64,000 nucleotides of DNA. It comes from Atrina japonica (lineage: Eukaryota > Mollusca > Bivalvia > Pterioida > Pinnidae). Location of the stretch: the NCBI GenBank assembly GCA_030159075.1, contig BROG01000265.1, positions 124,001 through 188,000 of the forward strand. Reading direction: 5' to 3'. This document shows, in pieces, positions 23,824-32,040 of this stretch; positions within the stretch are counted from its first letter, which is position 1; every line of letters begins with the position of its first letter. The translations under genes were made by a program, and so were the position numbers. The notes below the pieces were generated by a model. It worked only from the letters and a program-made list of their open reading frames with translations, had not been told where the DNA came from and ran no database searches.

Positions 23824-24393
23824 TCACTTCTGTTCGGTTTCCACTTTCACTTTCTTGGTGGATTTTCCTCCCTTCTTGAGCATCAAGTTGAGTTTACGTT
23901 TGACTCCTGTTGAAGTCTGTTCGGGACATTCATAAGCCAAATGACCTGACTGATGACATTTATAACATTGGTCCGATTGACGAGATTGATTTGCTACTTT
24001 GTTCTCAGGTTCTACTCTTACTGATGTTGTTGCCGACTCGTTATTCTTAGGACATCTAGGAGACCAATGTCCAATTTCACCACAAATGAAACAAGGATGA
24101 GTCTGTGGGGAAGCCTTATATTCGTAACCCATATACGATGTTCTGACTTCTGGCTGTAGTTTATCATTCAATTCTTTCAGACTAGCTGTAATGGTCGTGA
24201 GTTCTTCCCTCATTTTCTGTAATGTGGATAGGAAGGCATCACGTAACATTCCCTTGGCCGCATCATTTTCTTGTTTTTCATCCAACTGGTCTAAAGTTTT
24301 GAGAACTTCATCAAAATCATCAGCCCCTTCTATGTACGGTGTACAATTAGGTGAATAATTCGGGTGCGTCTGAGACAATCCTTGAAAACTCAT
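23824..24393 (-). CDS. Double zinc-knuckle (CCHC) protein with coiled coil, 189 aa
   Basis: Start at 24393 (MSFQGLSQTHP): a TATA box (TATAAA, 24446-24441, minus) lies about 48 bases upstream. The longer ATG at 24435 is only six bases from the TATA and so is unlikely. About residues 30-85 are charged and helical (DEVLKTLDQLDEKQEND, KMREELTTITASLKEL), a probable coiled coil. Two perfect C-x2-C-x4-H-x4-C knuckles follow (CFICGEIGHWSPRC and CYKCHQSGHLAYEC), with a Lys-rich tail (GVKRKLN, KKGGKSTKKVKVE) that could be a nuclear localisation signal. Zinc knuckles bind single-stranded nucleic acid; the combination suggests a nucleic-acid-binding accessory or packaging protein. A retroelement Gag is an alternative, but no Gag or Pol partner lies alongside. 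The frame is intact. Confidence 0.6.
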   Translation of the reverse strand: MSFQGLSQTHPNYSPNCTPYIEGADDFDEVLKTLDQLDEKQENDAAKGMLRDAFLSTLQKMREELTTITASLKELNDKLQPEVRTSYMGYEYKASPQTHPCFICGEIGHWSPRCPKNNESATTSVRVEPENKVANQSRQSDQCYKCHQSGHLAYECPEQTSTGVKRKLNLMLKKGGKSTKKVKVETEQK

Positions 24394-24440
24394 GTTGATG
24401 ACTGATTGAAATGATGTTCGGTGACTACACTTCACTTTAC

Positions 24441-24446
24441 TTTATA
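24441..24446 (-). promoter_or_regulatory. TATA box for the zinc-knuckle gene
   Basis: TATAAA on the minus strand in context GGGTATAAAGT. It decides the start at 24393. Confidence 0.55.
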
Positions 24447-24536
24447 CCCGTTCTTCTTATTCTATATTTAGACTCGTTCACGTCAGAAACTTGTTTACCC
24501 CAGAATAGAGGCTCCACACAGGGTGTTTTTTTATTT

Positions 24537-24914
24537 TTATATCACCAGTTGACTGAAAGCACAATCTTGAGACCAACGTCGATGTCCTGTATAAGCATTA
24601 CCGGACCATTCCAAATCTTTTAAACAGGCGCCACAACAAAAACACTGAACGTGGTCACTGTTCCCTAAATACACAAATCCTGCTCTGGCTAATTCTGTCT
24701 GTTTAGGTCCCGGTAGATATTTTGGCCAATGATCTTTAAACGTCAGGTACCTGGATCCATACGTACAAAAATTAGGTAAGGCTAAAGTTATTCTTAATTC
24801 CTGATGAAACGATAACCCTCTGACGGTAGCAGGTCTTAGTTTAAAAGTTGTCACACCTGTCTCCTTTCTGTAGGTGGACTCCTTGTCACTTCTATTAGGT
24901 TTGCTCTCAGTACA
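24537..24914 (-). pseudogene. BIR-domain (IAP-type) fragment without its own ATG
   Basis: The frame is open from a TAG near 24917 to the stop at 24537, but the first candidate start is a GTG at 24854, not an ATG. The domain is a complete single BIR: a LTFKDHWP-type core, AGFVYLGNSDHVQCFCC, and the zinc ligands in the exact spacing C-x2-C-x16-H-x6-C (CFCC, then GHRRWSQDC). BIR domains of IAP proteins bind caspases or adaptors and block apoptosis, and invertebrate DNA viruses carry them as host-derived genes. No RING follows. The upstream repeat ORF (24851-25039) ends at the same place in another frame, so either a frameshift separated the two halves or the start lies in a spliced exon. A host IAP fragment cannot be excluded. 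Confidence 0.6.
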
Positions 24915-25039
24915 CTATCCACTTCTACCCGATGTGTTTGTGGTACACTATCCACTTCTACCCGATGGGTTCGTGGTACACTATCCATCATGTCTCGGTT
25001 CATGGGAACACTATCTATGACGGTCTGACCTACATCCAT
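24851..25039 (-). CDS. Short repeat-rich ORF abutting the BIR frame
   Basis: The ATG at 25039 opens a 62-codon frame whose middle is three near-copies of an 11-residue unit, DSVPRTHRVEV, encoded by 33-bp repeats (about 24885-25015). It ends in TGA where the BIR frame runs open in another phase. It may be the N-terminal part of the BIR protein separated by an indel in the repeats. Alone it has no recognisable function. Confidence 0.3.
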   Translation of the reverse strand: MDVGQTVIDSVPMNRDMMDSVPRTHRVEVDSVPQTHRVEVDSVLRANLIEVTRSPPTERRQV

Positions 25040-25126
25040 CGACGATTAAAATAAAGTATCCATACTTGATGTTCTTTCCATCGTGTCTGAGAGTAAATTG
25101 TACCTGATGTGGATTCCCATCGATAA

Positions 25127-25696
25127 CTAATACCCAGTGGGACATCGAGTCATTAGCTGACATGGAGTCTTGGTCTTATTACTACTATAAGGTTTTAAAT
25201 GATTCTCGTAACACTGAGTCGATATGAATGTCCCCTGGCAATGTGTACACTCTATAGGTGTTATCCTGTTGTCGGGAACACAGGACCACGGTGCAAAACA
25301 ACGAAAGCAGCATTGAGGGCATCGGTGATCTTCTACATGATTATAACCCACATCGCAACGGTCACAATAGTAATTATATTCCAAGAGTCCAGACATAGAT
25401 ACTATACAGTTGTAATGGTGATCATCGTATAAGACGTGAATGTGGGCCCCGGATCCTACACCACTATACAGTACATTTAATGTCAATCGTTTTGCGTTGG
25501 TATTCAGTTCGTAGATTTTCAAACGGTAGTGTGGCAACAACGCCATAAATCAAAGTTTTCCAATATTGTTGCCAATTTTTGTACTTGTCTCCATCTCCAA
25601 GTCCAGGTTTCTAGCAAAGAAAATGTCCAACTACAATAGCTCGAGCTAAACAGGTCTTGTGTTTATTCTTGATCTGTATGAAACTTTTTTTCTTGT
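25127..25696 (-). pseudogene. Polinton/adintovirus-type PolB N-terminal region, zinc-binding part, broken
   Basis: The intact frame (25546-25127, 139 codons) contains a VLYDDHHYNCIVSMSGLL segment, then a Cys/His-rich module (YYCDRCDVGYNHVEDHRC, CCFRCF, ECTHCQGTFISTQCY). From memory of the family, this pattern follows the first ~250 residues of PolB-like proteins of Polinton/Maverick and adintovirus type in many invertebrates. An in-frame TGA sits two codons before its ATG. The interval 25547-25696 carries a further conserved-looking stretch (KKKSFIQIKNKH, LARAIVVG) in a different frame, so at least two frame breaks occur. The exonuclease and polymerase motifs expected downstream are absent; the next sequence is the repeat/BIR ORF. 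It is non-functional as a polymerase. Confidence 0.55.
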
Positions 25697-26236
25697 TCAG
25701 AAAGACTTTTTTATCAAAACTGAGATGATATTTTCGTTTTCCACCCCGCTACCTACAGGTTGTATGACATGGATCACTGACAGGATGGTAGACCCATCTT
25801 CGATTCTAAAATTTTCATTACTCTGTTGTACTTTCTCAATTTTCTCCATGAGTAGATCAGCATTCAGGTCTTTGGCATCCGTAAATTCTACCCACACTTC
25901 ACTTTTTAAAGATGGATGATGTATATTGACTTTCATCTTATCCCGATCTTCACACTGTAGTTTGTTCTTGATAGAAGTCAACATCTCAGATACCAAGTGT
26001 ATGGCATCTTTAGAAAAATGTTTAAACTTGACTTGGTACACATTCGAGGCCGTTTTAAATTTGCGTGATTTACGTTCACTCAGGGTGTCTACTTCATAGT
26101 AATCACTGTAATCGGTGAGTTGTCTGTTTGCATTAAATCCATCACCCCATTGATCTCTCTGGTGAGCCTGTCTTTGACTTCTCGCCTGCTCTTGTCTTTC
26201 ATTTAACAATAAATCAAAGTTGGGTAAATTAGCCAT
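25697..26236 (-). pseudogene. PolB-like N-terminal region, first part, 179 codons
   Basis: The start at 26236 (MANLPNFDLL) opens a frame with a Gln/Arg-rich leader (NERQEQARSQRQAHQRDQ), then DYYEVDTLSERKSRKFKT, HHPSLKSEVWVEF, IEKVQQSNENFRIEDG and VIHVIQPVGSG. These blocks resemble the conserved N-terminal domain that precedes the zinc-binding part in Polinton/adintovirus PolB-like proteins (recognised from memory, not searched). The frame ends at 25697 just as related sequence continues in another phase, so the stop reflects an indel. As no catalytic domain remains, it is a relic or at best a short accessory protein. Confidence 0.5.
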
Positions 26237-26454
26237 TCCGTGTGTATGCTTCCGTTGTCAAATCTAAAATGAAGTACGGTAACTGTATACATGTATTTAT
26301 AATAAAAAGGAAATAACTGTATAGATACTCAAACGAAGTATCATCACACATATATATTCATAACGCTATGTTTTATTCTAGTTTTATGTTTACAGGTTCA
26401 TAAAACTGAATTTATTTTATTTCGTTTTATTTTCATATAGAAATACTAGTGACA

Positions 26455-26605
26455 GTATTTGTCTAAAAAACAGGTGGCCAGATGTCAAAAACAGCTGGTC
26501 AGATGCCAAATGTCAAGATGTCAAAAACAGGTGGCCAGATGTCAAAAACAGGTGGCAAGATGCCAAGTGTCAAGATGTCAAAAACAGGTGGCCAAATGTC
26601 TAGAC
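26455..26605 (+). repeat. ~21-bp direct repeats with E-boxes, upstream of the 101-aa gene
   Basis: About five copies of GATGTCAAAAACAGGTGGCC. Each has a CAGGTG (once CAGCTG) E-box. They lie 40-190 bases upstream of a TATA box and have the layout of an enhancer repeat. The overlapping 63-codon frame is only the repeat in translation. Confidence 0.8.
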
Positions 26606-26619
26606 GGGGAAAAATCAAT

Positions 26620-26651
26620 GCGTCATGCGCACGTCATAAACTCTATATAAA
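26620..26651 (+). promoter_or_regulatory. Core promoter of the 101-aa gene: CRE-like elements and TATA box
   Basis: TGCGTCATGCGCACGTCATA (CRE-like halves) is followed by TATATAAA (26644-26651), 36 bases before the ATG at 26688. Confidence 0.65.
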
Positions 26652-26687
26652 CTAGTACTGTCTGAGTCTCGGTATTAGTTCATCATC

Positions 26688-26993
26688 ATGGATAACTCAT
26701 CCGACATGGAGATGCAACCTGAAGAGAGAAACATGAGAATCATTCTTACACGGAGGACACGTATTGTAGTAAGGCAACGCAGCCCGATAAATTCTGGTAG
26801 GACCCCTGCGACAATTACTACACAACAGGAGGAACCACCTAGACCCGACCTTTCACTCCCAGTACCTGTGCAATACGTACTAGCTCAGGAAGCATTAGCA
26901 AATCTTCGACAACATAAGACAGAGATAAATCGACTGATGATAGAGAAAGAAGGAGAAGTTCGTCATTGGCGACGTCTACTCGACAGATATTAG
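26688..26993 (+). CDS. Small basic protein of the viral block, 101 aa, unknown function
   Basis: The frame is intact, preceded by a TATA box and enhancer-like repeats and followed 43 bases after the stop by a histone-type stem-loop. The N-terminus is acidic (DNSSDMEMQPEE), then comes a strongly basic segment (ILTRRTRIVVRQRSP), a Pro-rich linker (EEPPRPDLSLPVPV) and a charged C-terminal helix (LANLRQHKTEINRLMIEKEG, HWRRLLDRY). No family recognised; no histone fold. Together with the 72-aa gene at the other end it forms a symmetrical outward-facing pair with the same type of 3' end, suggesting common S-phase-linked, non-polyadenylated expression. Confidence 0.6.
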   Translation: MDNSSDMEMQPEERNMRIILTRRTRIVVRQRSPINSGRTPATITTQQEEPPRPDLSLPVPVQYVLAQEALANLRQHKTEINRLMIEKEGEVRHWRRLLDRY

Positions 26994-27035
26994 AGTCTCT
27001 CTCTCTCTCTTATTCAGCTTTTCTGAGCAATCAAT

Positions 27036-27079
27036 GGCCCTTTTAAGGGCCACCAACTTATTCGAAAAGAAACCAAGAG
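27036..27079 (+). terminator. Histone-type 3' stem-loop and HDE-like purine element, plus strand
   Basis: GGCCCTTTTAAGGGCC (27036-27051): a perfect 6-bp stem with a UUUA loop, followed by ACCAACTTA and AAAAGAAACCAAGAG (27065-27079), the position and composition of a histone downstream element. It aligns with 22937-22976 in inverted orientation over about 40 bp. Confidence 0.8.
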
Positions 27080-27361
27080 GGGTTCTTTTCATTAATACTA
27101 CCAAAACAACGAAATAAATCTCATATTAAAGATATATTTTGTAGTCATATCTATGAAACAGAACCAAAAGGGGGTCCTGTATATATGCACACAAATAAAT
27201 TAAAATCATCTAAGAATATTAGATCTATTAAAATGAAACCTAATGGTGAAGCTGAGCATTGCCTGCACATCTATGCATGTCATTTGAAAGGGTTTCCTTC
27301 CTTCAGATAACAAAACAAGCATTGTAAGAGAACATTGCACAAAACATCAGACAGTGACATA

Positions 27362-28058
27362 GTTAAATCTCTATAACTTGGCGGGTTGGCGTCTTGTGAA
27401 CCCTTTCTTGACCTGAACGAGTTTAAAGTTTAGGCAATAAAGCATAACATTAGAAGTACAGTGACTAGAGTAATCATTCCTACTTGTCATCATACATAAG
27501 AGGGTATCCAATGAGAAATAAAACGTTTTTCTCGTGCAGCTTGTCATAATAACCGAAAGGTGCGTAAATCATCCGTACGATAATCAAAAGGTAACTCCGC
27601 CCGCCATCTTATGTTAATCGGACAATACTTCACATGGTGCACAGAGAAAGATCCATATTCGCTCAAAATCAGGATAATTTGTTGATTTGTTTAAAACATA
27701 TCTCGATGACATAAAGACAAAAGAAAAGGAAGAGAGGGGGAAAATGCACAAGGAAAAAATTCAAACCATGAATAGTTTCATACACGCTATATCATCATCT
27801 GCCTGAGCTCTGCACCTTCATCCAGTACAGGTGGTACCAGTAGGGGATCATGAACCTTGAATCCCTCGCAGTCAAAAGCAATAATTTTAAAAATATTGTG
27901 TTCTTCTCTTTGTCTGTATATTGTCAGATCCACATAACGTGGCATGGTGTAATTATTATCATTGAATTACCTAAGCTTTAAACTCGTCCAGGTCAAGAAG
28001 GGTTCACACGACTTCACCTCGCCAGGTTATATGGATTTTACTATACAGTTGGTATTTT
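27362..28058. repeat. Family-E pair in opposed orientation (long-TIR element)
   Basis: A plus copy (27365-27635) and a truncated minus copy (27930-28055) face each other; the outer ends (TATAACTTGGCGGGTTGG and its inverted partner CGCCAGGTTATATGG) match. The ~300-bp interior has no gene. Confidence 0.6.
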
Positions 28059-28247
28059 TGTCTTTGCATGTATACACATAAATCAATTTCAGTTTTTTCT
28101 CTCATTATCATGATATACTGCAAAAATTTTGATATTCTAAAGAGTATTTTTTTCATATGGGAATGATCATTTTGTTAAATTACAAGTTTTTTCTTTGTTT
28201 TGGGGAGAGAGGGTTATGGAGAAAGAGGACTTTACATTTCAGATCAA

Positions 28248-28470
28248 CTACAGCACCTTAGTATTTCGGGCACCACATAAAATAACATTGATTTGGTTCC
28301 CTAATGTATAACAACAATAGTCACCTGCATGTGTCATGTCTATCAGCTGGCACAGTTTCTCTTTAAGCTTGTCAACTACCAGTATTTGGCCTGCACACCT
28401 GGTCAAAAGGAGATCAATTTTGCATCTTGTTGTATTACATGCTGTCTGAATTTTATCTGGACCTTTAATT
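28248..28470 (-). pseudogene. Terminal-exon-like coding fragment of an unrecognised gene
   Basis: The minus frame is open from about 28470 to TAG 28250-28248, with well-composed protein (KIDLLLTRCAGQILVVDKLK, LCQLIDMTHAGDYCCYTLGN). A SINE (28476-28627) starts within a few bases upstream, removing any splice acceptor. It is probably the 3' part of the same gene as 28831-29295. No family recognised. Confidence 0.35.
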
Positions 28471-28475
28471 TTGCA

Positions 28476-28627
28476 GTGAAAGTTTTTTAACGTACCGACA
28501 TCTACTGTGACACGGGAGCTCGGTGTTTACTGTCTCGTCCGAAGGACAGGAACCCGACATGACACCGTCTGGACTCGAACTCACGATCAAGACTTGAGCG
28601 CGCTACCGACTGAGCCTGGCCGGCTCC
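28476..28627 (-). mobile_element. SINE family 1, head and partial body
   Basis: The minus-strand head has a CAGTCGGTAGCGCGC-type A-box and a GAGTTCGAG B-box. The body is cut off at CACTGC next to the coding fragment, so it is 3'-truncated. It lies between two pieces of a degenerate minus-strand coding sequence. Confidence 0.8.
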
Positions 28628-28830
28628 CATTATTAGATAAATCGTATCAACTGAATAGTGATTGTATGTCGAATGATACAGTTTTTATGCAAATCCGTAA
28701 TAGATACATATACTGACATTGATTAACATAACAACCTGTACAGAAAAAAATATAAAATTTATTCACCTTCTGAAACAAGTCTTAAATACTTTAATGGCAC
28801 AGTATAACACATACATGTATTTAAAGTATA

Positions 28831-29295
28831 CCTTCTGTTCAGCATAGTCCTTCCTGTAGTATGTTTTGATCAGCTTTTCGTTCTCCTTTTTGATTTACAA
28901 ACGAAATCTGCCATGTGAATCTGACTAAGGGCTAGGCGCCGTGCATTAACCTTTGCCACCTAATCTTTCTTTGGGAAACACTCTTTGACAATAAGATTGC
29001 ACAGGTCAAACAGTACATGAGAGTCCAGTAATTTCACAACACAACTATCATTGTTAGCGGTAAAAGTGTAATTTTCTTTTTTGCATTCTTCAGTAGAAGA
29101 AATTGCTTTGCTTTCAAAATCTAAACTTCATCTTTCACATTTTAAATTCTGACTCCTTCTCCTTTAAATTCTTATCATATTCATCAATCTGTATCTCTAA
29201 CTGTCCAAATTTTTCTTGAGCTCCTGTCTTAGACCTCTGTAGTTTCTGTTTAAATTTTCTACTTTATACTTTTCTACTCTGTATTTCACTTCAAT
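28831..29295 (-). pseudogene. Degenerate coiled-coil coding sequence, frames broken
   Basis: Minus-strand translation gives a charged helical stretch (EKFGQLEIQIDEYDKN) in one frame. In another comes a long stretch containing NYTFTANNDSCVVKLLDS, HVLFDLCNLIVKECFPKK, a TAG, then VAKVNARRLALSQIHMADF. A third frame carries KENEKLIKTYYRKDYAEQK, which ends at a possible donor (AAG|GTATAC) near 28831. At least two frameshifts and one stop are needed to read through, so I call it a pseudogene or decayed exon. No family recognised. Confidence 0.4.
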
Positions 29296-29313
29296 TTTTT
29301 TTGTTTTTTTCCG

Positions 29314-29316
<3 letters not shown>

Positions 29317-29407
<91 letters not shown>
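29317..29407. repeat. (TA)n microsatellite
   Basis: About 90 bp of TA dinucleotides at the 3' edge of a family-2 SINE piece. Confidence 0.95.
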
Positions 29408-29409
<2 letters not shown>

Positions 29410-29604
29410 AAACTAGTGAATATCGGACAAACACGGTCCCCTGGAAACCTAGAAGTGGTATCAGGTGCCATGGAGGAGGTTGTTGACCGGTCATACACGC
29501 CGTGAGTCCACAGTCAAATCCAAATGGAATAAGTGAGTAACGAATCCTCGTCACAATTGGTACAGGCGTCTCAACAATTGCTATCGCACAGGCAACTCAA
29601 CAGT
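29408..29604 (-). mobile_element. SINE family 2, body only
   Basis: Contains the reverse complement of motifs in 44700-44890 (ACCGGTCA, ACCTGATCCCACCTC-like, TTTGTCC, GACGAGGATTCGTT-like). The tRNA-like head is absent. Confidence 0.7.
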
Positions 29605-29744
29605 ATATAAGTGAATACTAGATATATCGATACGAAACAAAAGTACATACCTATGTGGCATTTCTAGCTTTAAAGCTTTCGTGTAGAATTTGAACACTTT
29701 AGTCTTCTCCGCCTCATGAATTTTGAATTAATTCAAACGGATAT

Positions 29745-30240
29745 AAAGTATTGTTACAGGGTGTACGAGGACAGCCCAATGTGTCTGCTGTTAGAAAGAA
29801 AGTCAACAGTGAAATATTAGTATCCGAACTGACCAATGAGTATTTACAAGATCAGATAGACTCTTAATCATCTACAGTTAAGTCATAACAGTTGAAAAGG
29901 CCTGATACCCCGGCTACACAAAAGTCAAATTTTTCTGGAATGTAAAGGTCAGCTTGCTATTCATGCAAAGGTGAAGGTCATCATCGCAGAAACTGTAATT
30001 CGACAGGTCTAGAGGACCCTCACAACTATCACATGTCAGCTTTGTTTTCGAAATGGTCACCAGAAATTGTCATGTAAAGGTCTTACTCCGTATGACACCA
30101 CCTGCATCCAATGCGGTAAATCCTGTGTTTGACATGGGAAATGGGATGTTTCTCCGGGGATCACCAAGGACACCAGCCACGGGGAGGACCAGTTCAATAG
30201 GTGAAATGACTTGTGCTCTAGAATGTAATGATAATGTTTA
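29745..30240 (+). pseudogene. Degenerate zinc-knuckle (CCHC) coding sequence
   Basis: An N-terminal frame (QPNVSAVRKKVNSEILV, ELTNEYLQDQIDS) reaches a stop. Beyond it lies a perfect C-x2-C-x4-H-x4-C knuckle, CYSCKGEGHHRRNC (29955-29996). About 40 bases on, in the next frame, is a second perfect knuckle, CQLCFRNGHQKLSC (30034-30075), then TTCIQCGKSC. Stops and one frameshift break the gene. Possible origins are a retroelement Gag or a cellular nucleic-acid-binding protein; context does not decide. Confidence 0.45.
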
Positions 30241-30244
30241 ATGG

Positions 30245-31020
30245 CTGGAGATGTACACATTTTTCATTTTGTACTCATCCTGTAATTTTAGATACAAATT
30301 ATATTTTTTCAAACAAGATTGTATTAAACTTTGACAAACTCTTACTTCAAGTAATGTGAAAGTGAAAAATAGAAGATCATTTGAGATGCCACCTGAGTGA
30401 GATATTATTGTTTGGGATAAAGTACCCATTTTGTACACAGGGTATAAGTGTGTTGTATTAGTGCATCACATGATAAATCCAATAAATTTCATTGGATAAC
30501 GTCATCGATACTAAAAGTGTTATGCCGAGCGCCGGGATTATTCAATTTTGCCTTTAAAAAACTAAAAAAAAAATCATTCTGTTACAGCTTTATCGTATAG
30601 TCAGATGATACTGGTAGAGCCATTTGTGTGGTTTTGTATTTATTGCATGCCCCTTATTCATTTAATTGTGTTCTCAAATTTAAATTCATTCTTATTTAAG
30701 CGTCCACATCACATCATTTAGAAAAAGAAATTCCAGTGGAATTCCTGTATCCAACTATCGTGTAATACAGCTTTGCGCACTGCATGGGCATCGTGTGATG
30801 CACTAGACCTTTTACTGACTGTTTAAAATATCTTTGCACAGTATATAGCTCAAAAACGTTTGAATCCCAGCAAATACACTATTTCATTTCAAAAGGGAAA
30901 TGTTTTTGTTCTTTTGAACAGTTTTATAACATACATGTCTCATTTACCACAATGCTCTGTAAGGCATCTGTATATAATATTCAGGTATGATACTTTCTTT
31001 TTATTTCGGAAATATACATT
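30245..31020. other. No gene recognised
   Basis: AT-rich; short frames only. Confidence 0.4.
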
Positions 31021-31028
31021 TATATTAA

Positions 31029-31110
31029 CCCTTTCACCCCTATGTATCTTGATGGTATGCTCTTTTCTATTCTTTAGACCGGTGTATCATGGTCTGTAGG
31101 GTTGACAGGG
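31029..31110. mobile_element. piggyBac-like MITE with TTAA on both sides
   Basis: An 82-bp unit starts CCCTTTCACCCCT and ends GTAGGGTTGACAGGG, which are imperfect inverted repeats. It is flanked by TTAA at 31025-31028 and 31111-31114, the target duplication of piggyBac elements. A sister copy lies at 51631-51713 with the same interior (ATGGTATGCTCTTTTCTATT). Confidence 0.8.
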
Positions 31111-31114
31111 TTAA

Positions 31115-32040
31115 ATTCAAGCTCAACTGAGGTCGGTTTTTTGACAGAAACGATCGTCGTCAGCATTGGTTTTTCATCACTTGTAAAATTGTAACTTTGG
31201 TAGTGTTAATAATATTAACTATGATATATTTGTTAGGAAGTTAAAAAGACAAATTCCCGTCGATGGCGATGCATTGTTATTAACGGTGTACCCAACTGTA
31301 TCAACATCAAGTTAAAACTATTTGGTAAGATCATAATCCTTGAATGAAAGGAACTGAATTTGACGTGTTTTGTGTTAGAATTACCCGAAAGTATGCCAGC
31401 AAAAATCAAGAATACAGTAAAGTAAATTTATAAATTGTGTTAACAATAACCAAATATAAACATAATCTAAATGATGGTTTACAATAATAAAAGTCACAAC
31501 TCACAATATCAATGTCTCCCTTGGTCTTAAATGTTCTGAACTTGGTCTTAACCGGTCCGAATAGAGACTGACCATCTGCCGATATATATCCTATTACAGT
31601 TTCAGAAAACGCCAGATCAAGAACATTCAAGAAATGAAATTTTAAGTACATTCATGTGTTTCCATAGAAATTCCCTATGGCTAAATATAGTAGCAAAATA
31701 AGATAATTAAAAAAGTATGGAAACAAAACAATAACAGCTAATATTCCAAACAGGTCTAGATGTACTTAGTTCAACAAGTACTAATAATACGTAAATAAGC
31801 ACCCATCAACCCTCATAACAGACGTTATATACATGTATTTTTTTAAATTTGACGTTATTCCGTGGATTTAGTCCCTCTAAGTTCAGACGGACATATTCGG
31901 AATGAATGTCTATCGATGCAGATACAAAAAAAACAAAAAAACGAGCTGTAATGGTTTTTGATATCTGCATCAGTTCACATAAGAAAATTGATATTTGACG
32001 TGTAACCACTGCACTTTGTTACATAAATCTAAACTTAACT
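31115..32040. other. No gene recognised
   Basis: A piece near 31138-31175 (TTGACAGAAACGATCGTC) is shared with 43220, 54750 and 55090 (repeat families F/G). Confidence 0.4.

Larger units (their letters stand above)
22937..27079. mobile_element. Virus-derived (Polinton/adintovirus-like) block bounded by inverted histone-type 3' ends
   Basis: The block of about 4.1 kb holds compact intronless frames on both strands: outer genes pointing outward at each end (23003-23221 minus, 26688-26993 plus), and a minus-strand series of zinc-knuckle protein, BIR domain and polymerase N-terminal fragments. Several frames have their own TATA box 40-60 bases before the start codon. The outer edges are an inverted pair of about 40 bp made of a histone-type stem-loop and purine element. 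The gene density and organisation contrast with everything else in the window. Family knowledge: Polinton-like viruses and adintoviruses encode a protein-primed PolB, and BIR genes are known from some invertebrate DNA viruses. No integrase, capsid, protease or packaging ATPase is present, so it is a fragment or a non-autonomous derivative, and it is partly decayed. Confidence 0.6.

Noticed and set aside
26459..26650. 63-codon Cys/Gln-rich frame
   Set aside because: It is the 21-bp promoter repeat in translation and lies upstream of the TATA box.
22937..27079. Herpesvirus (malacoherpesvirus) insertion
   Set aside because: The BIR domain alone would allow it, but the polymerase-like relic is of the protein-primed type and no herpesvirus gene is seen.
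29286..29554. Overlapping frames rich in Tyr-Ile at several places
   Set aside because: Translations of (TA)n tracts; the same holds at 7532, 20298, 41095 and 53972.
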